Shown: positions 18,070-27,269, counted from the stretch's first letter. The stretch is DNA of 64,000 nt from Chryseobacterium sp. JUb7 (GCF_024806495.1 NZ_JANUFF010000002.1:186001-250000), one strand, 5' to 3'. Numbers and translations: made by a program. Notes: generated by a model from the sequence alone, not told the origin.

Positions 18070-19416
18070 TTACCATTTGAGACTTTCGCCGTGCTGAGAA
18101 AGATCCAGACCTTCATTTTCAGAATCTTCAGAAACCCTCAAAGTAATTAAAGAGTCTGTGATTTTATATAGAACAAGAGAACCAAAGAAAGCAAATAATG
18201 ATACCAGAATCAAAGCCACCATGTGATGGGCAAACACCTCAATACCTCCGTGAAGAAGGCTCGCATTTTCTCCATGGGCAAAAATTGCCGTTAAAATCAT
18301 TCCCATAATCCCACCCACTCCATGGCATGCAAAGACATCCAACGTATCATCAATTCTCTTTAAAGCTTTCCAGTTAACCATAAGATTTGAGACAATTGCT
18401 GAAATAAATCCAATAAAAAGGCTCTCTGAAATTGAAACAAAGCCGCATCCCGGTGTAATAGCCACCAATCCTACTACTGCACCAATGCAGGCTCCCAAAG
18501 CCGAAACTTTTCTCTTATTGATACGGTCAAAAAATATATAGGTCATCATCGCTGATGCAGAAGCAATGGTAGTTGTTCCGAAAGCTGTAGCTGCTGTTGC
18601 ATTGGCACTTAATGCTGAACCTGCATTAAATCCGAACCATCCAAACCAAAGCATACCGGTTCCTAAAAGAACATACGGAATATTTGAGGGTTCATGATGA
18701 GGATTTTTTCTGTTTCCAAGTACCAGAGCCCCCGCCAAAGCAGCAAAACCGGCACTCATATGAACAACTGTACCTCCCGCAAAATCTTTTACTCCGAAAT
18801 ATTTATTCAGAAGCCCATCCGGATGCCATACCATATGACAAAGCGGTGCATAAATGCATAGACTGAAAAGTACCATAAACAGAAGATAAGAGATAAAACG
18901 GACTCTTTCCGCAAACGAACCGGTAATTAAGGCCGGCGTTATCACTGCAAATTTCATCTGAAACAAGGCAAAAAGTATAAAAGGAATTGTAGAAGCCATC
19001 GCTTTGTGCGGCAACACACTTACTCTACTGAAAAACGGATAACTTAACGGATTTCCGATGATTCCGTAATGCTCACCATCTATTGTAAAACCGATAGAAT
19101 CTCCAAAAGACAAAGAAAAACCTACGACTACCCACAGTATTGATATGACTCCAAGCGCTATAAAACTTTGCAGCATGGTTGAAATAACATTTTTCTTACC
19201 CACCATTCCACCATAAAAGAATGATAACCCCGGAGTCATCAAAAGCACCAAACCTGCTGCTGCCAGAATCCAGGCAACATCAGCACCTACAATTTTATCT
19301 TCCGGTAAAAAATCTCCGGTATTCGGAAAATCTGCAATAGGACTCCAAAACAGTCCGCCAACCGCAACGAGCGTAATGATAACAAACGAAACGATCCATT
19401 TCAAACCTACAGTCAT
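18070..19416 (-). CDS. amt: Ammonium channel/transporter, Amt family
   Basis: 448 residues with a leading hydrophobic segment (about 6-26) and 11 further membrane helices. Family segments are visible: GLSFFYGGMVGKKN after the first helix, FAERVRF, the FAGGTVVHMSAGFAALAGAL signature with one of the pore His residues, and LWFGWFGFNAGSA. The C-terminal cytosolic tail carries the usual GLDLSQHGE motif. No glnB/glnK gene lies next to it in this window, which is unusual for amtB loci. A 14-base inverted repeat sits directly before the start codon. Confidence 0.95.
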   Translation of the reverse strand: MTVGLKWIVSFVIITLVAVGGLFWSPIADFPNTGDFLPEDKIVGADVAWILAAAGLVLLMTPGLSFFYGGMVGKKNVISTMLQSFIALGVISILWVVVGFSLSFGDSIGFTIDGEHYGIIGNPLSYPFFSRVSVLPHKAMASTIPFILFALFQMKFAVITPALITGSFAERVRFISYLLFMVLFSLCIYAPLCHMVWHPDGLLNKYFGVKDFAGGTVVHMSAGFAALAGALVLGNRKNPHHEPSNIPYVLLGTGMLWFGWFGFNAGSALSANATAATAFGTTTIASASAMMTYIFFDRINKRKVSALGACIGAVVGLVAITPGCGFVSISESLFIGFISAIVSNLMVNWKALKRIDDTLDVFACHGVGGIMGMILTAIFAHGENASLLHGGIEVFAHHMVALILVSLFAFFGSLVLYKITDSLITLRVSEDSENEGLDLSQHGESLKW

Positions 19417-19418
19417 AT

Positions 19419-19457
19419 AAATTTATGTTTAACCTCGTCAAAATTAAACATAAATTT
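19419..19457 (-). promoter_or_regulatory. Inverted repeat against the amt start codon
   Basis: AAATTTATGTTTAA (19419-19432) is perfectly repeated in reverse at 19444-19457, with an 11-base loop. On the minus strand the repeat ends two bases before the ATG at 19416, so it could be an operator or an mRNA hairpin limiting translation. Confidence 0.5.
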
Positions 19458-19524
19458 TATAAAAACATTAAACTTTTAAAACAACCCCTATATTTTTAAT
19501 ATTAAATTAAAAAAATTAATATTT

Positions 19525-20166
19525 TCAAACAAGTACCTCCCTTAAAATTTTAGACACTTCTTTATATTTTATGGCAGGAAAAAGGTGGGTACCCCCTTTA
19601 ATAATATAATTAGGTTTTGAATTTCTGATAGGAAAAACAATATCCCGATCTCCTAAAATCTGCACCACACCAGGAGTCTCTTCAAACTTCCAGTCAGAGA
19701 TTTTTTCAATAGACCATTTCAGATAATAAGGATCTTTTACTCTGAAATACTGTAAAACCCTGGGGTTTTGAGGATCAAAAAACTTTCTGACCACCGAATA
19801 CACATTTGTTGTCCTATCGTTAAAAAAGCTTACCGGTAAAAGCTTTGGAATTCTTGTAATTTCTCCCGCCCGGATAAGCCGTGATTTTTCTCTGTCTGAT
19901 TTAATACTTCCCAGAATAACTACTTTCTGAGCCGGTTTTAATTTATTAATCTCCTGAACCATAATCCCACCAAAAGAATAACCCAAAAGGTAAAAAGGTT
20001 CGGCTATATTAATTTTTTCCGCCATTCTTTCTACATATTTTGGAAAACTTTCATTTTGTTCGGGTATCAGCCAATCGATAAAAACGATTTCGTGAGCCTC
20101 CGGAAATTCCAATCTTTCCAGTACTTTAAAATCCGCACCAAGGCCACTTACAACATAAATTTTCAT
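19525..20166 (-). CDS. Alpha/beta hydrolase
   Basis: 213 residues when started at the ATG at 20166, which places the first strand (KIYVVSGLG) at the N-terminus as is normal; an upstream in-frame ATG at 20190 would add eight residues. Nucleophile elbow GYSFGG (Ser about 81), an acidic residue in LGDRDIVFP and a terminal His in GGTHLF make a plausible triad. Small single-domain cytosolic hydrolase, substrate unknown. It lies 108 bases upstream of amt on the same strand. Confidence 0.8.
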   Translation of the reverse strand: MKIYVVSGLGADFKVLERLEFPEAHEIVFIDWLIPEQNESFPKYVERMAEKINIAEPFYLLGYSFGGIMVQEINKLKPAQKVVILGSIKSDREKSRLIRAGEITRIPKLLPVSFFNDRTTNVYSVVRKFFDPQNPRVLQYFRVKDPYYLKWSIEKISDWKFEETPGVVQILGDRDIVFPIRNSKPNYIIKGGTHLFPAIKYKEVSKILREVLV

Positions 20167-20244
20167 AAGACTAAAATAAGAAAAAGCCAAATTCCGTCAA
20201 AGTTAAAAAACACTAACTATCTATTGAATGGTTATCTGATTCGT

Positions 20245-20949
20245 TTAATTGGAGACCTTATAAACAGAAAATGAAGTATTGGTATTTGACCCCAACACAC
20301 TCAGATTCAAAACACTCGACCCCGAAAGACCGAAATACAGCTTATCACCCGCCTGCAGCGTATAAAGAGAGTTTATGACAGATTCAGATACCGTAAGCGC
20401 TACAATTCCGAGATTAATACCACTAAATTGTCGGGTATCTAAGGTTGCAAAAGCACCTCCTGAATTTTTTATAATTCCAATTCCTGGATTTCCCGTCAGA
20501 ACAGAAGACTGCAGCCCATTTCCATAACGGAAATAAAAACTGACCGCATATACTCCAGAAGAAGGGACAACATAAGAATAATCATTCTCTGAAAACAAAG
20601 TAGAAATTCCTAAGCGCTTATCCGTAAGGGTAAAATTGATCTGTTTCCAATTTCCAAATAAAGAAAGAGCAAGCAAAGTAATCCCTCCGTTTTTTGCTGC
20701 CGAATAAACCGAACTATTTGTATTAGCCGCTGACAACAATACCTGCGGATCTACTTCCGCAACTTCAAAACTACCCTGATTAACAGCCATTATCTGATAA
20801 CCCGGTAATGCTAAAACCTGCGGCACCTCTCTGATTTTTAAATTCCCGTTAACATCAAGTGTAGCCGTAGGATTTGTGGTGTTTATTCCGACTTGTGCCC
20901 TTATTCCAACAAGGGAAGCAAAAGCCAGAACAATAATGAATTTTTGCAT
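20245..20949 (-). CDS. Secreted surface protein, 'GINTTNP' type, with possible C1q-like head
   Basis: 234 residues. Signal peptide ends near RAQ (residue 19), followed by VGINTTNPTATLDVNG, a motif typical of tail-fibre-like and surface proteins in flavobacteria. The C-terminal 130 residues (YAVSFYFRYG, LTLQAGDKLYFGL-like segments, FSVYKVSN end) resemble a C1q/TNF-like jelly roll; this is inference. It has no T9SS sorting domain. Related to the next gene in its N-terminal motif and, notably, in its 5' leader hairpin. Confidence 0.65.
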   Translation of the reverse strand: MQKFIIVLAFASLVGIRAQVGINTTNPTATLDVNGNLKIREVPQVLALPGYQIMAVNQGSFEVAEVDPQVLLSAANTNSSVYSAAKNGGITLLALSLFGNWKQINFTLTDKRLGISTLFSENDYSYVVPSSGVYAVSFYFRYGNGLQSSVLTGNPGIGIIKNSGGAFATLDTRQFSGINLGIVALTVSESVINSLYTLQAGDKLYFGLSGSSVLNLSVLGSNTNTSFSVYKVSN

Positions 20950-20953
20950 AACT

Positions 20954-20993
20954 GTGTATTTTGTTTTTAATAATTATTTAAAACACTATACAC
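20954..20993 (-). promoter_or_regulatory. Hairpin directly upstream of the 20245-20949 gene
   Basis: GTGTAT (20954-20959) pairs with ATACAC (20988-20993), then a 2x2 internal loop, then TGTTTT (20962-20967) with AAAACA (20980-20985). The hairpin ends four bases before the ATG on the minus strand. The same architecture precedes the paralogue at 22105. Confidence 0.55.
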
Positions 20994-21248
20994 CTGCATC
21001 ATATTAAGTAAGCTGAAATATACAAAAACATTCCTAATAAACACCTAACAACCTGAAAAACCAATCATTAAAACAATTCTAAAAATCGTGATTTAAAAAC
21101 AAAAATCAATAGCACTCATTTAAAAACTAATCCACATTAAAATTATAAACCGAAATAACTGATGCTATTTATAAACGAGCATTTTATTTTATCGTAAAAT
21201 CATCATTTAATTATAAATCCACTTCATGCAATAGAGTTGAAGACCATT
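20994..21248. other. AT-rich intergenic region
   Basis: No gene seen. It must contain the promoter of the minus-strand gene ending at 20245. The ATATTAAGTAA stretch near 21001 is shared with the same position upstream of the paralogue (22150-22160). Confidence 0.45.
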
Positions 21249-21280
21249 CTGAAAAAACAAAAAAACCTCTAGCGAGGTTT
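21249..21280 (-). terminator. Terminator after the 21326-22105 gene
   Basis: AAACCTC (21263-21269) and GAGGTTT (21274-21280) around TAGC; on the minus strand followed by a T-rich run. Confidence 0.8.
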
Positions 21281-21325
21281 AATTCATAATTTCAAGAAGC
21301 TGTACGTTTCTCTATCTGACAAAAC

Positions 21326-22105
21326 TTAATTCTTCTGAAATGAAATCCTTGTGATACTGTCTACACTCAGAGAATTCATCGTATCCGAAGCTACCCATTC
21401 CAAAACATAACCCGTTCCCGTTCCCACAGGAGCTGGAAGACTTGCCACATCTGCAATTGTCGTAAGATTATACACCAGACTTCCGCTTGTTTTGCTGGAA
21501 GGGATCACTCCACTCATTTCTGAAATAAAACCGGAAGTAGGGTTTCTTAAAATTAACCTGACATCCTGACTATAAATATTAGCACTTTTAGTATAATTAA
21601 CTATAACCCTCCACTGATGCACCTGTCCTTTTACAGCATTTTCCAAAAACCGATTTCCTGCATATACCTTAGAATCAAAATTTGCAGAATTATCAGGCCA
21701 GCTTGTCGTAGGAGGCGTCGCATACACCAAAGGCAGATTATAAGTAATCTGTTTCACAGTATTTGCTGAAACATTTGTCCAACTGGGCTTATTTCCGGCT
21801 CCGTTTCCTCCTGCATTAATCTTCACCACTCCCTCGTTTGATTTAGTCTGTTCTTTGCTGTAAACCAAAGTACTCCAATTGGCTCCATCATAATACCTTA
21901 TGGTTTTATTTGTAGAATCATAAGCCAGCATACCCTCTACCGGAGAACTGATACTTTGAGGATTAGGCAGCCGGGGAATAACCATCCCTGATGTTGTAGA
22001 ATATACATCCAAAGCACCTTGTGGGCTTGTCGTATTGATTCCGACCTGAGCCCCCACTTCTGTTACCACCAACATTGAGAAAGTAGCAATAATCTGTTTT
22101 TTCAT
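21326..22105 (-). CDS. Secreted surface protein, 'GINTTSP' type
   Basis: 259 residues from the ATG at 22105; an in-frame ATG further upstream (22138) lies inside the leader hairpin region and is unlikely. Signal peptide ends near GAQ, then VGINTTSPQGALDVYS and a GMLAYDST...YYDGANWSTL segment, typical of flavobacterial surface or tail-fibre-like proteins. The C-terminal half is beta-rich and of unknown fold. Paralogue in N-terminal organisation of the gene at 20245-20949; both lie on the minus strand and appear separately transcribed. Confidence 0.65.
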   Translation of the reverse strand: MKKQIIATFSMLVVTEVGAQVGINTTSPQGALDVYSTTSGMVIPRLPNPQSISSPVEGMLAYDSTNKTIRYYDGANWSTLVYSKEQTKSNEGVVKINAGGNGAGNKPSWTNVSANTVKQITYNLPLVYATPPTTSWPDNSANFDSKVYAGNRFLENAVKGQVHQWRVIVNYTKSANIYSQDVRLILRNPTSGFISEMSGVIPSSKTSGSLVYNLTTIADVASLPAPVGTGTGYVLEWVASDTMNSLSVDSITRISFQKN

Positions 22106-22108
22106 AAC

Positions 22109-22142
22109 GTGTATTTTGTTTTGATTATTAAACAACATACAC
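22109..22142 (-). promoter_or_regulatory. Hairpin directly upstream of the 21326-22105 gene
   Basis: GTGTAT (22109-22114) pairs with ATACAC (22137-22142), 2x2 internal loop, then TGTTT (22117-22121) with AAACA (22130-22134). It ends three bases before the start codon on the minus strand and matches the leader of the paralogue. Confidence 0.55.
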
Positions 22143-22325
22143 CTTTCATAATATTAAGTAAAGCAAATATCTTAAATTAAATTAAAATCAGCAATAAAAA
22201 CAGATTACATTTAACAATAATAAAACATAATCAATTTATAATTTAATAAAAAATAATTTATTTCATAAAAATAAGGCTATATGCAAATAAGTAGCTTTAA
22301 AAAATCAGAAATAATGAATAAAAAA

Positions 22326-22349
22326 ATGAGTAACCATTAAGTTACTCAT
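22326..22349 (-). terminator. Terminator after the first YceI gene
   Basis: ATGAGTAAC (22326-22334) pairs with GTTACTCAT (22341-22349); followed on the minus strand by a T run. Confidence 0.8.
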
Positions 22350-22374
22350 TCATATATCAATAAATCTTTGTTGA

Positions 22375-23001
22375 TTATTTTTTCTTTACCGGAGCTCTGT
22401 TCTCGTTATCGAGTTTTTCCGTAGAAATCTTGAATTGGAAGTCCATTTCATTTTTAATGAAATAATCTTTCAGAGAAGACTGATAGAATACTTTAAAATC
22501 TCTTCTGTTTAATGAGAATTTTGCCGACTCTATAACAACTGTAAACTGTGTGATATATACATTTGCAGGGAAAGAAATTGTTTTTCTTGTTCCTTTGATC
22601 GTAATATCACCATAAATCGTTGAGTTGTACTCACTGTTTGCCAATGGGATAATTTTCGTTAAGTGAAATTTCGCAAGCGGAAATTTTTTCACCTCAAAGA
22701 AGTTGGTACTTTTAAGATCATTCGTCAGCTTCAGTTGATCCTCATCAGAAACGTCTCCAGCCAGGATTGTTTTCATATCAATAACGAATTCACCGTCTAC
22801 TAAAACTGTTTTGTCAAAGTTAAATTTTCCACTTTTCAGTTTTACTGTCCCGGAATGTGATGACGCTACAGTTTTTACCACTTTATATCCCCACCATCTG
22901 ATGTCCGATGAAGTCACCTTTACCACTTTATCTCCTTTCTTTTGAGCAAAAACAAATGATATGCTTACACACATCATAGCAAACAATAGTAATCTTTTCA
23001 T
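22375..23001 (-). CDS. YceI-family protein
   Basis: 208 residues with a signal peptide ending at FAQ (about residue 19). Mature YceI lipocalin-like barrel: SSHSGTVKLKSGKF at the start, GDITIKGTRKTISFPA in the middle, and an RRDFKV-type segment late. Family members are periplasmic isoprenoid-binding or stress-related proteins; the true ligand is unknown. It has a basic C-terminal tail absent from its neighbour. Tandem paralogue of the next gene upstream, with a terminator between them, so each is expressed separately. Confidence 0.88.
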   Translation of the reverse strand: MKRLLLFAMMCVSISFVFAQKKGDKVVKVTSSDIRWWGYKVVKTVASSHSGTVKLKSGKFNFDKTVLVDGEFVIDMKTILAGDVSDEDQLKLTNDLKSTNFFEVKKFPLAKFHLTKIIPLANSEYNSTIYGDITIKGTRKTISFPANVYITQFTVVIESAKFSLNRRDFKVFYQSSLKDYFIKNEMDFQFKISTEKLDNENRAPVKKK

Positions 23002-23033
23002 TCTTTTTTATTTACAATTCAACAAAAATAAAA

Positions 23034-23058
23034 AAAAGTGTAGAACTTCTACACTTTT
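23034..23058 (-). terminator. Terminator between the two YceI genes
   Basis: AAAAGTGTAGA (23034-23044) pairs with TCTACACTTTT (23048-23058) around a three-base loop; T run follows on the minus strand. Confidence 0.85.
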
Positions 23059-23079
23059 AACAATCTTTTTTTGATTAAA

Positions 23080-23646
23080 TTATTTTGCAGTTACTTTTAC
23101 AAGCATATCGATATCATCTTTCACAAAAACATCCTGCATTGTAGACTTGTATGCTACGTCAAATTTCTGTCTGTCGAAAGAGAATTTATTAGACACTAAG
23201 CTTACCACTCCTTTGCTGTAAGAAATTTTCGCAGGGAAAGAAATAACGTTAGTTTTTCCTTTTACAGTAAGATTTCCTGTTACAAGGCTGTTGTAGATTT
23301 TATCGTTATTTTTCTTTACAGAAGTAATTTTAAAGCTTGCTGTAGGGAATTTTTCAACTTCGAAGAAATCTCCGTTTTTAAGGTGACCGTTTAGTTTCCC
23401 CTGGTATTCTCCGGATAAGTCAGTTGAGTTGATAGAAGTCATATCCAAAACGAAAGAACCTCCAACCAATTGATTTCCTTTCATGATCATATCTCCAGAC
23501 TTTACCTTTACCGTTCCATCGTGAGAACTAGCTTCAGATTTTGCCACTTTGTATCCCCACCAGTGAACGTCAGATGCTACTACTTTTTTTGACTGACCGA
23601 AAGCTAAACCACCAGCTAAAACTGCTAGTAAAAATATTTTTTTCAT
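23080..23646 (-). CDS. YceI-family protein
   Basis: 188 residues, signal peptide ending at AFGQ (about residue 18). Complete YceI domain: SSHDGTVKVKSGDM, GNLTVKGKTNVISFPA, and FDRQKFDVAY. It is the standard-length copy of the tandem pair; the neighbouring copy is longer at the C-terminus. Expected periplasmic lipid-binding role, inferred from the family. Confidence 0.9.
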   Translation of the reverse strand: MKKIFLLAVLAGGLAFGQSKKVVASDVHWWGYKVAKSEASSHDGTVKVKSGDMIMKGNQLVGGSFVLDMTSINSTDLSGEYQGKLNGHLKNGDFFEVEKFPTASFKITSVKKNNDKIYNSLVTGNLTVKGKTNVISFPAKISYSKGVVSLVSNKFSFDRQKFDVAYKSTMQDVFVKDDIDMLVKVTAK

Positions 23647-23681
23647 TGTATAAAGTTATTTACCTTGTTTATTTAACAGTG

Positions 23682-23689
23682 CAAATGTA
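23682..23689 (-). promoter_or_regulatory. Candidate -7 box of the 23080-23646 YceI gene
   Basis: The minus strand reads TACATTTG (TANNTTTG), 36 bases before the start codon. Confidence 0.45.
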
Positions 23690-23762
23690 GCCAACTTAAT
23701 TGATAGATTTCATTGATGTATATCAATAAAAGTAATAATTTTCATGAATAATATCATCCAAT

Positions 23763-23790
23763 AAAAAACTCCGAATTTCTTCGGAGTTTT
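23763..23790 (-). terminator. Terminator after glucokinase
   Basis: AAAACTCCGAA (23765-23775) pairs with TTCGGAGTTTT (23780-23790); on the minus strand T residues follow. Confidence 0.85.
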
Positions 23791-23793
23791 TGT

Positions 23794-24843
23794 TTATTCT
23801 TGATAATAAGCGGTATAAAGCGATACACCGTTTAATGCTGTCTGATTTTGCTTTATCAGGTAGATCGGAATGTTTCTCAACATCTCTTCCATCTTATCAC
23901 TGATTTTATATTTTTCGTAGAACTTATCCTTATTGATATAATCACTGATCGTCTGCGGAATATCTCCTGAAATAAGAAGACCTCCTGTAGCTTTCAGTTT
24001 TAACGTTAAATTATTAGCTTCTCTTGCTAAAAATTCAAGGAACGTGTCTAAGGCAATTTTACAGATTAATACATCATCTTCCACTGCTGCTTTATAGATC
24101 TCCTGAACAAAATTTCCATTGGCTAATCTCTCAGACAGCCATTCCGGCTCAGGATGTCTTTTCACGTCTCTTAAAAATCTGTAGATATTAAACAAACCTG
24201 TTTTAGAAAGTACATTCTCCCAGCTTACAATTCCGTAAATATTATTAAGGAACTGATAAAACTCAACTTCAACGTTCGTTCTCGGAGAAAACTCTGAATG
24301 CCCTCCTTCCGTTGCAAATGGTCTTAAATATTTTCCGTCAAAGAAATATCCTGCTTCTCCCAATCCGTTTCCCGGAGCCAGAATCGCCACATTTCCTTTT
24401 TCAAGATGACCACTTGTATAAATAGGATCAAGATCTGCATCTTCCAGAAGCCCCATGCCATATGCAGATGCTTCAAGATCATTAATCATCTCTACTTTTT
24501 CAAATCCGAAATCTCTTGTAAATACCTCTACATCAAAACTCCAGCCTATTCTTGCAGGATGACTTTTTCCATTAATTACAGGACCGGGAACTGCTATTCC
24601 CAATCTTTTTACATTTTCCAAACCGTTATCCTGGATAAACTTCTTTAAGATTTCTGAAAAAGAAGAATATTCTTTTGTAGGATAATTATTTTGGATCTTT
24701 ATCTCAAGACCTTCGTTACTGGAAATAAAATAACCTAAGGTTGTAATATCCTCGCGAAGGTTTGCCCCAATGATAGATACATTATCATTATTACTGTTTT
24801 TTACTCCCGGTAAATAAAGCGGAAATTTTGGATTCAATATCAT
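23794..24843 (-). CDS. glk: Glucokinase (PF02685 type)
   Basis: Phosphorylates glucose to glucose 6-phosphate in the cytosol. 349 residues from the ATG at 24843, chosen because a -7 promoter box lies at 24859-24866, which excludes the in-frame ATG at 24861. Features of the family: GANLREDITTLG near the start, the LGIAVPGP and MINDLEASAYG segments, PGNGLGEAGYFFDG, and the EGGHSEFSPR glucose-binding motif. No phosphotransferase genes are near. Confidence 0.9.
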   Translation of the reverse strand: MILNPKFPLYLPGVKNSNNDNVSIIGANLREDITTLGYFISSNEGLEIKIQNNYPTKEYSSFSEILKKFIQDNGLENVKRLGIAVPGPVINGKSHPARIGWSFDVEVFTRDFGFEKVEMINDLEASAYGMGLLEDADLDPIYTSGHLEKGNVAILAPGNGLGEAGYFFDGKYLRPFATEGGHSEFSPRTNVEVEFYQFLNNIYGIVSWENVLSKTGLFNIYRFLRDVKRHPEPEWLSERLANGNFVQEIYKAAVEDDVLICKIALDTFLEFLAREANNLTLKLKATGGLLISGDIPQTISDYINKDKFYEKYKISDKMEEMLRNIPIYLIKQNQTALNGVSLYTAYYQE

Positions 24844-24858
24844 AACCTCAAATTTTAT

Positions 24859-24866
24859 CAAATATA
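24859..24866 (-). promoter_or_regulatory. -7 box of the glucokinase gene
   Basis: The minus strand reads TATATTTG (TANNTTTG), 15 bases before the ATG at 24843; it implies a very short 5' leader and decides the start. Confidence 0.55.
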
Positions 24867-24894
24867 ATAATACTTTTCGTAAATTCTATAGGGA

Positions 24895-24928
24895 AGAAAA
24901 AAACCTTTCCAATTTTCTGAAAAGGTTT
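24895..24928 (-). terminator. Terminator after the 24958-25521 gene
   Basis: AAACCTTT (24901-24908) pairs with AAAGGTTT (24921-24928); followed by T residues on the minus strand. Confidence 0.75.
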
Positions 24929-24957
24929 GGCTAATAATTGTTTATATTTAAATCTAA

Positions 24958-25521
24958 CTACTTTCCTAATGGAATATTGTAAGAGAATCCTACCCCAAGG
25001 TTACCCACATTGTAGTCTTGGTTTGGTAAATCTCCCTTGTCTCCTACAAATACTTTTTGATACTGCACAAAGAAATTCCAGTCTCTGTTGTGATATCCGA
25101 TCTCAGGCTTGATGTAGAAACCTCCGTCCGGTCTGTCAAGACTAGAGTTTGAAGCTACTTTCGCATCCCCTACCAAGAAACCATATCCTAAATCTGTTCC
25201 GAAATAGAAACCGGTTTGTTTTGGATAAATTCTGATTAAAGCTCCTACAGGTACCACTCCAACATCATTGTTATTATATCCGTTATTGCTTTTTCCGAAA
25301 TAATGGGTATATCCTGTTGCAATACCTAAACCAAATCCAGGAGTGATAAGGTTCTGATAAGCTACATCTACTCCAACAGCAGCAGAAGTATTATCTGAAG
25401 GTACGGCTAATCCAACATTAGCACCTACCTTGATCATATTATTCATCTGTGAGTTTTGAGCACTTAGTACACCCGCCGTCATAATACCTGCAAGTAGAAT
25501 TGCTTGTTTTAACATTTTCAT
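24958..25521 (-). CDS. Outer-membrane beta-barrel protein
   Basis: 187 residues from the ATG at 25521, which leaves a proper signal peptide ending at LSAQ. The in-frame extension upstream is not signal-like. The mature part has the alternating pattern of an eight-strand barrel with repeated aromatic-Gly ends (GLGIATGYTHYF, FYFGTDLGYGF, FYIKPEIGY) and a terminal GVGFSYNIPL segment. Probable small porin-like or structural outer-membrane protein; function unknown. Confidence 0.75.
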   Translation of the reverse strand: MKMLKQAILLAGIMTAGVLSAQNSQMNNMIKVGANVGLAVPSDNTSAAVGVDVAYQNLITPGFGLGIATGYTHYFGKSNNGYNNNDVGVVPVGALIRIYPKQTGFYFGTDLGYGFLVGDAKVASNSSLDRPDGGFYIKPEIGYHNRDWNFFVQYQKVFVGDKGDLPNQDYNVGNLGVGFSYNIPLGK

Positions 25522-25809
25522 AACTCTAATTTTAAATTTTACTAACCAGGAAGATGTAAAAATCGTGCCAATAAAGGCTTTAATTTCTATTTTAACACTC
25601 ATAAAACATTCAAATAAATGTGAATCAATCAATTAAATTTAGTTAAAATTAAATGAGTGTTTAAATAAAATAATCAATCTATCTTTATAATTCATATTTC
25701 TATCGTACCGAAAAAATTTCTGAAAAACATAAAAAGTAATATTAACAAATCTTAACCGTTATAATTTTAACCTTTCTTCACCAAAAACATCAAAAAATAA
25801 AATATTCTT

Positions 25810-27189
25810 ATGGCTGGTCCATCTTTACTTAACAATAAGCATCTTCTCTGGCGCGCAGGCTTTGGAGCAGGAATCAATCAATTTGAAAGCCTGAAAAATA
25901 AAGACATTGCCATTTTAATGAAAGAGCTGTTTACAGAAGAAAATTTTACAGAAGTCAATTATGAAACTCCTGACGTGGAAACGGTCGACTATATGAATGA
26001 TAAATCTCCTGCTGAAAAGAAAAAAGAAATCCAGAGAATCAACCGTCAGCAAAACGAAGAGCTCAATCTTAATTTTCTTGATAAAATGGTCAACAGCAAA
26101 GAGCAGTTAAGAGAAAAAATGGCATTTTTCTGGCACGGACATTTTGCTTCAAGGGTTCAAAACCCAAAATTCAACCGACAGATTTTAAATGTTATCCGAA
26201 AAAATGCACTGGGAAGTTTCAAAGACCTTTTATTTGAAGTCAGCCAGGCTCCTGCCATGTTGAATTTTTTGAATAATCAACAAAATAAAAAAGATCATCC
26301 CAATGAAAATTTTGCCCGTGAAGTCATGGAATTATTTACCATGGGAAGGGGACATTATACTGAGAAAGATATCAGAGAAGGCGCAAGAGCTTTTACAGGA
26401 TGGGGTTATGACAAAGAAGGAAATTTTACAGAAAGAATAAAACTTCATGATGGGGGACCAAAAAATTTTCTTGGAAAAACAGGTAATTTCACAGGCACAG
26501 ATGCTTTGAATATTATTCTTGAACAAAAAGCCACTTCTCAATTTATTACCACTAAAATTTACAAATTCTTTGTTAACGAAAAGGTTGATGACACAATTAT
26601 AAATAAGCTGAGTGAGGAGTTTTATCAATCCGGTTATGATATCAAAAAGCTCATGACGGGAATATTTTCCAGTTCGTGGTTTTATGACAGAAAAAATATC
26701 GGAAACAGAATAAAATCTCCCATAGAGCTCATGGCGGGAATGATGAGAACACTTCCTATGAATATTCAAAACCCTGAAAACCTCATCGTTTATCAGAAAC
26801 TCTTAGGACAAATGCTTTTATATCCTCCGAATGTAGCAGGCTGGCCCAACGGAAAATCATGGATCGACAGCTCAACATTAATGCTGCGACTTCAGATTCC
26901 TCAGATATGGTCGGGTTTGCGCCCACTCGATTATCGTCCGAAAGAAGATGACGATCTCGATATGGGATTAAAAAATAATACGAATACGATTAATAAAAGT
27001 TTTAAAAATCCCAACATCACTATTGACTGGTCCCGTATAGAGAATATTTTTAACGGAAAAAAGGTTGAAGATTATTTAATCCAAAACACCACCTCTCTGG
27101 ATATGAGTTCTGTGAAAAATTTCTCCGACAACAGCATTAAAATGAATGTAATCAATTTAATGTCGACTCCGGAATACCAACTGATGTAA
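25810..27189 (+). CDS. DUF1800 family protein
   Basis: 459 residues. Landmarks of the DUF1800 family: LLWRAGFGAG at the N-terminus, the MAFFWHGHFASR segment, NFAREVMELFTMG, and PPNVAGWPNGKSWI near the end. There is no signal peptide, unlike its partner. DUF1800 and DUF1501 genes occur side by side across many bacteria and are thought to act together, but no reaction is established. The partner starts 80 bases downstream. Confidence 0.9.
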   Translation: MAGPSLLNNKHLLWRAGFGAGINQFESLKNKDIAILMKELFTEENFTEVNYETPDVETVDYMNDKSPAEKKKEIQRINRQQNEELNLNFLDKMVNSKEQLREKMAFFWHGHFASRVQNPKFNRQILNVIRKNALGSFKDLLFEVSQAPAMLNFLNNQQNKKDHPNENFAREVMELFTMGRGHYTEKDIREGARAFTGWGYDKEGNFTERIKLHDGGPKNFLGKTGNFTGTDALNIILEQKATSQFITTKIYKFFVNEKVDDTIINKLSEEFYQSGYDIKKLMTGIFSSSWFYDRKNIGNRIKSPIELMAGMMRTLPMNIQNPENLIVYQKLLGQMLLYPPNVAGWPNGKSWIDSSTLMLRLQIPQIWSGLRPLDYRPKEDDDLDMGLKNNTNTINKSFKNPNITIDWSRIENIFNGKKVEDYLIQNTTSLDMSSVKNFSDNSIKMNVINLMSTPEYQLM

Positions 27190-27269
27190 TTTGTTAAATG
27201 AGCTTAGCCACAAGGCTTATGACAAACCAGAAACTAACCCATGGATCCTAACACCTAAAATCTAGCTTT

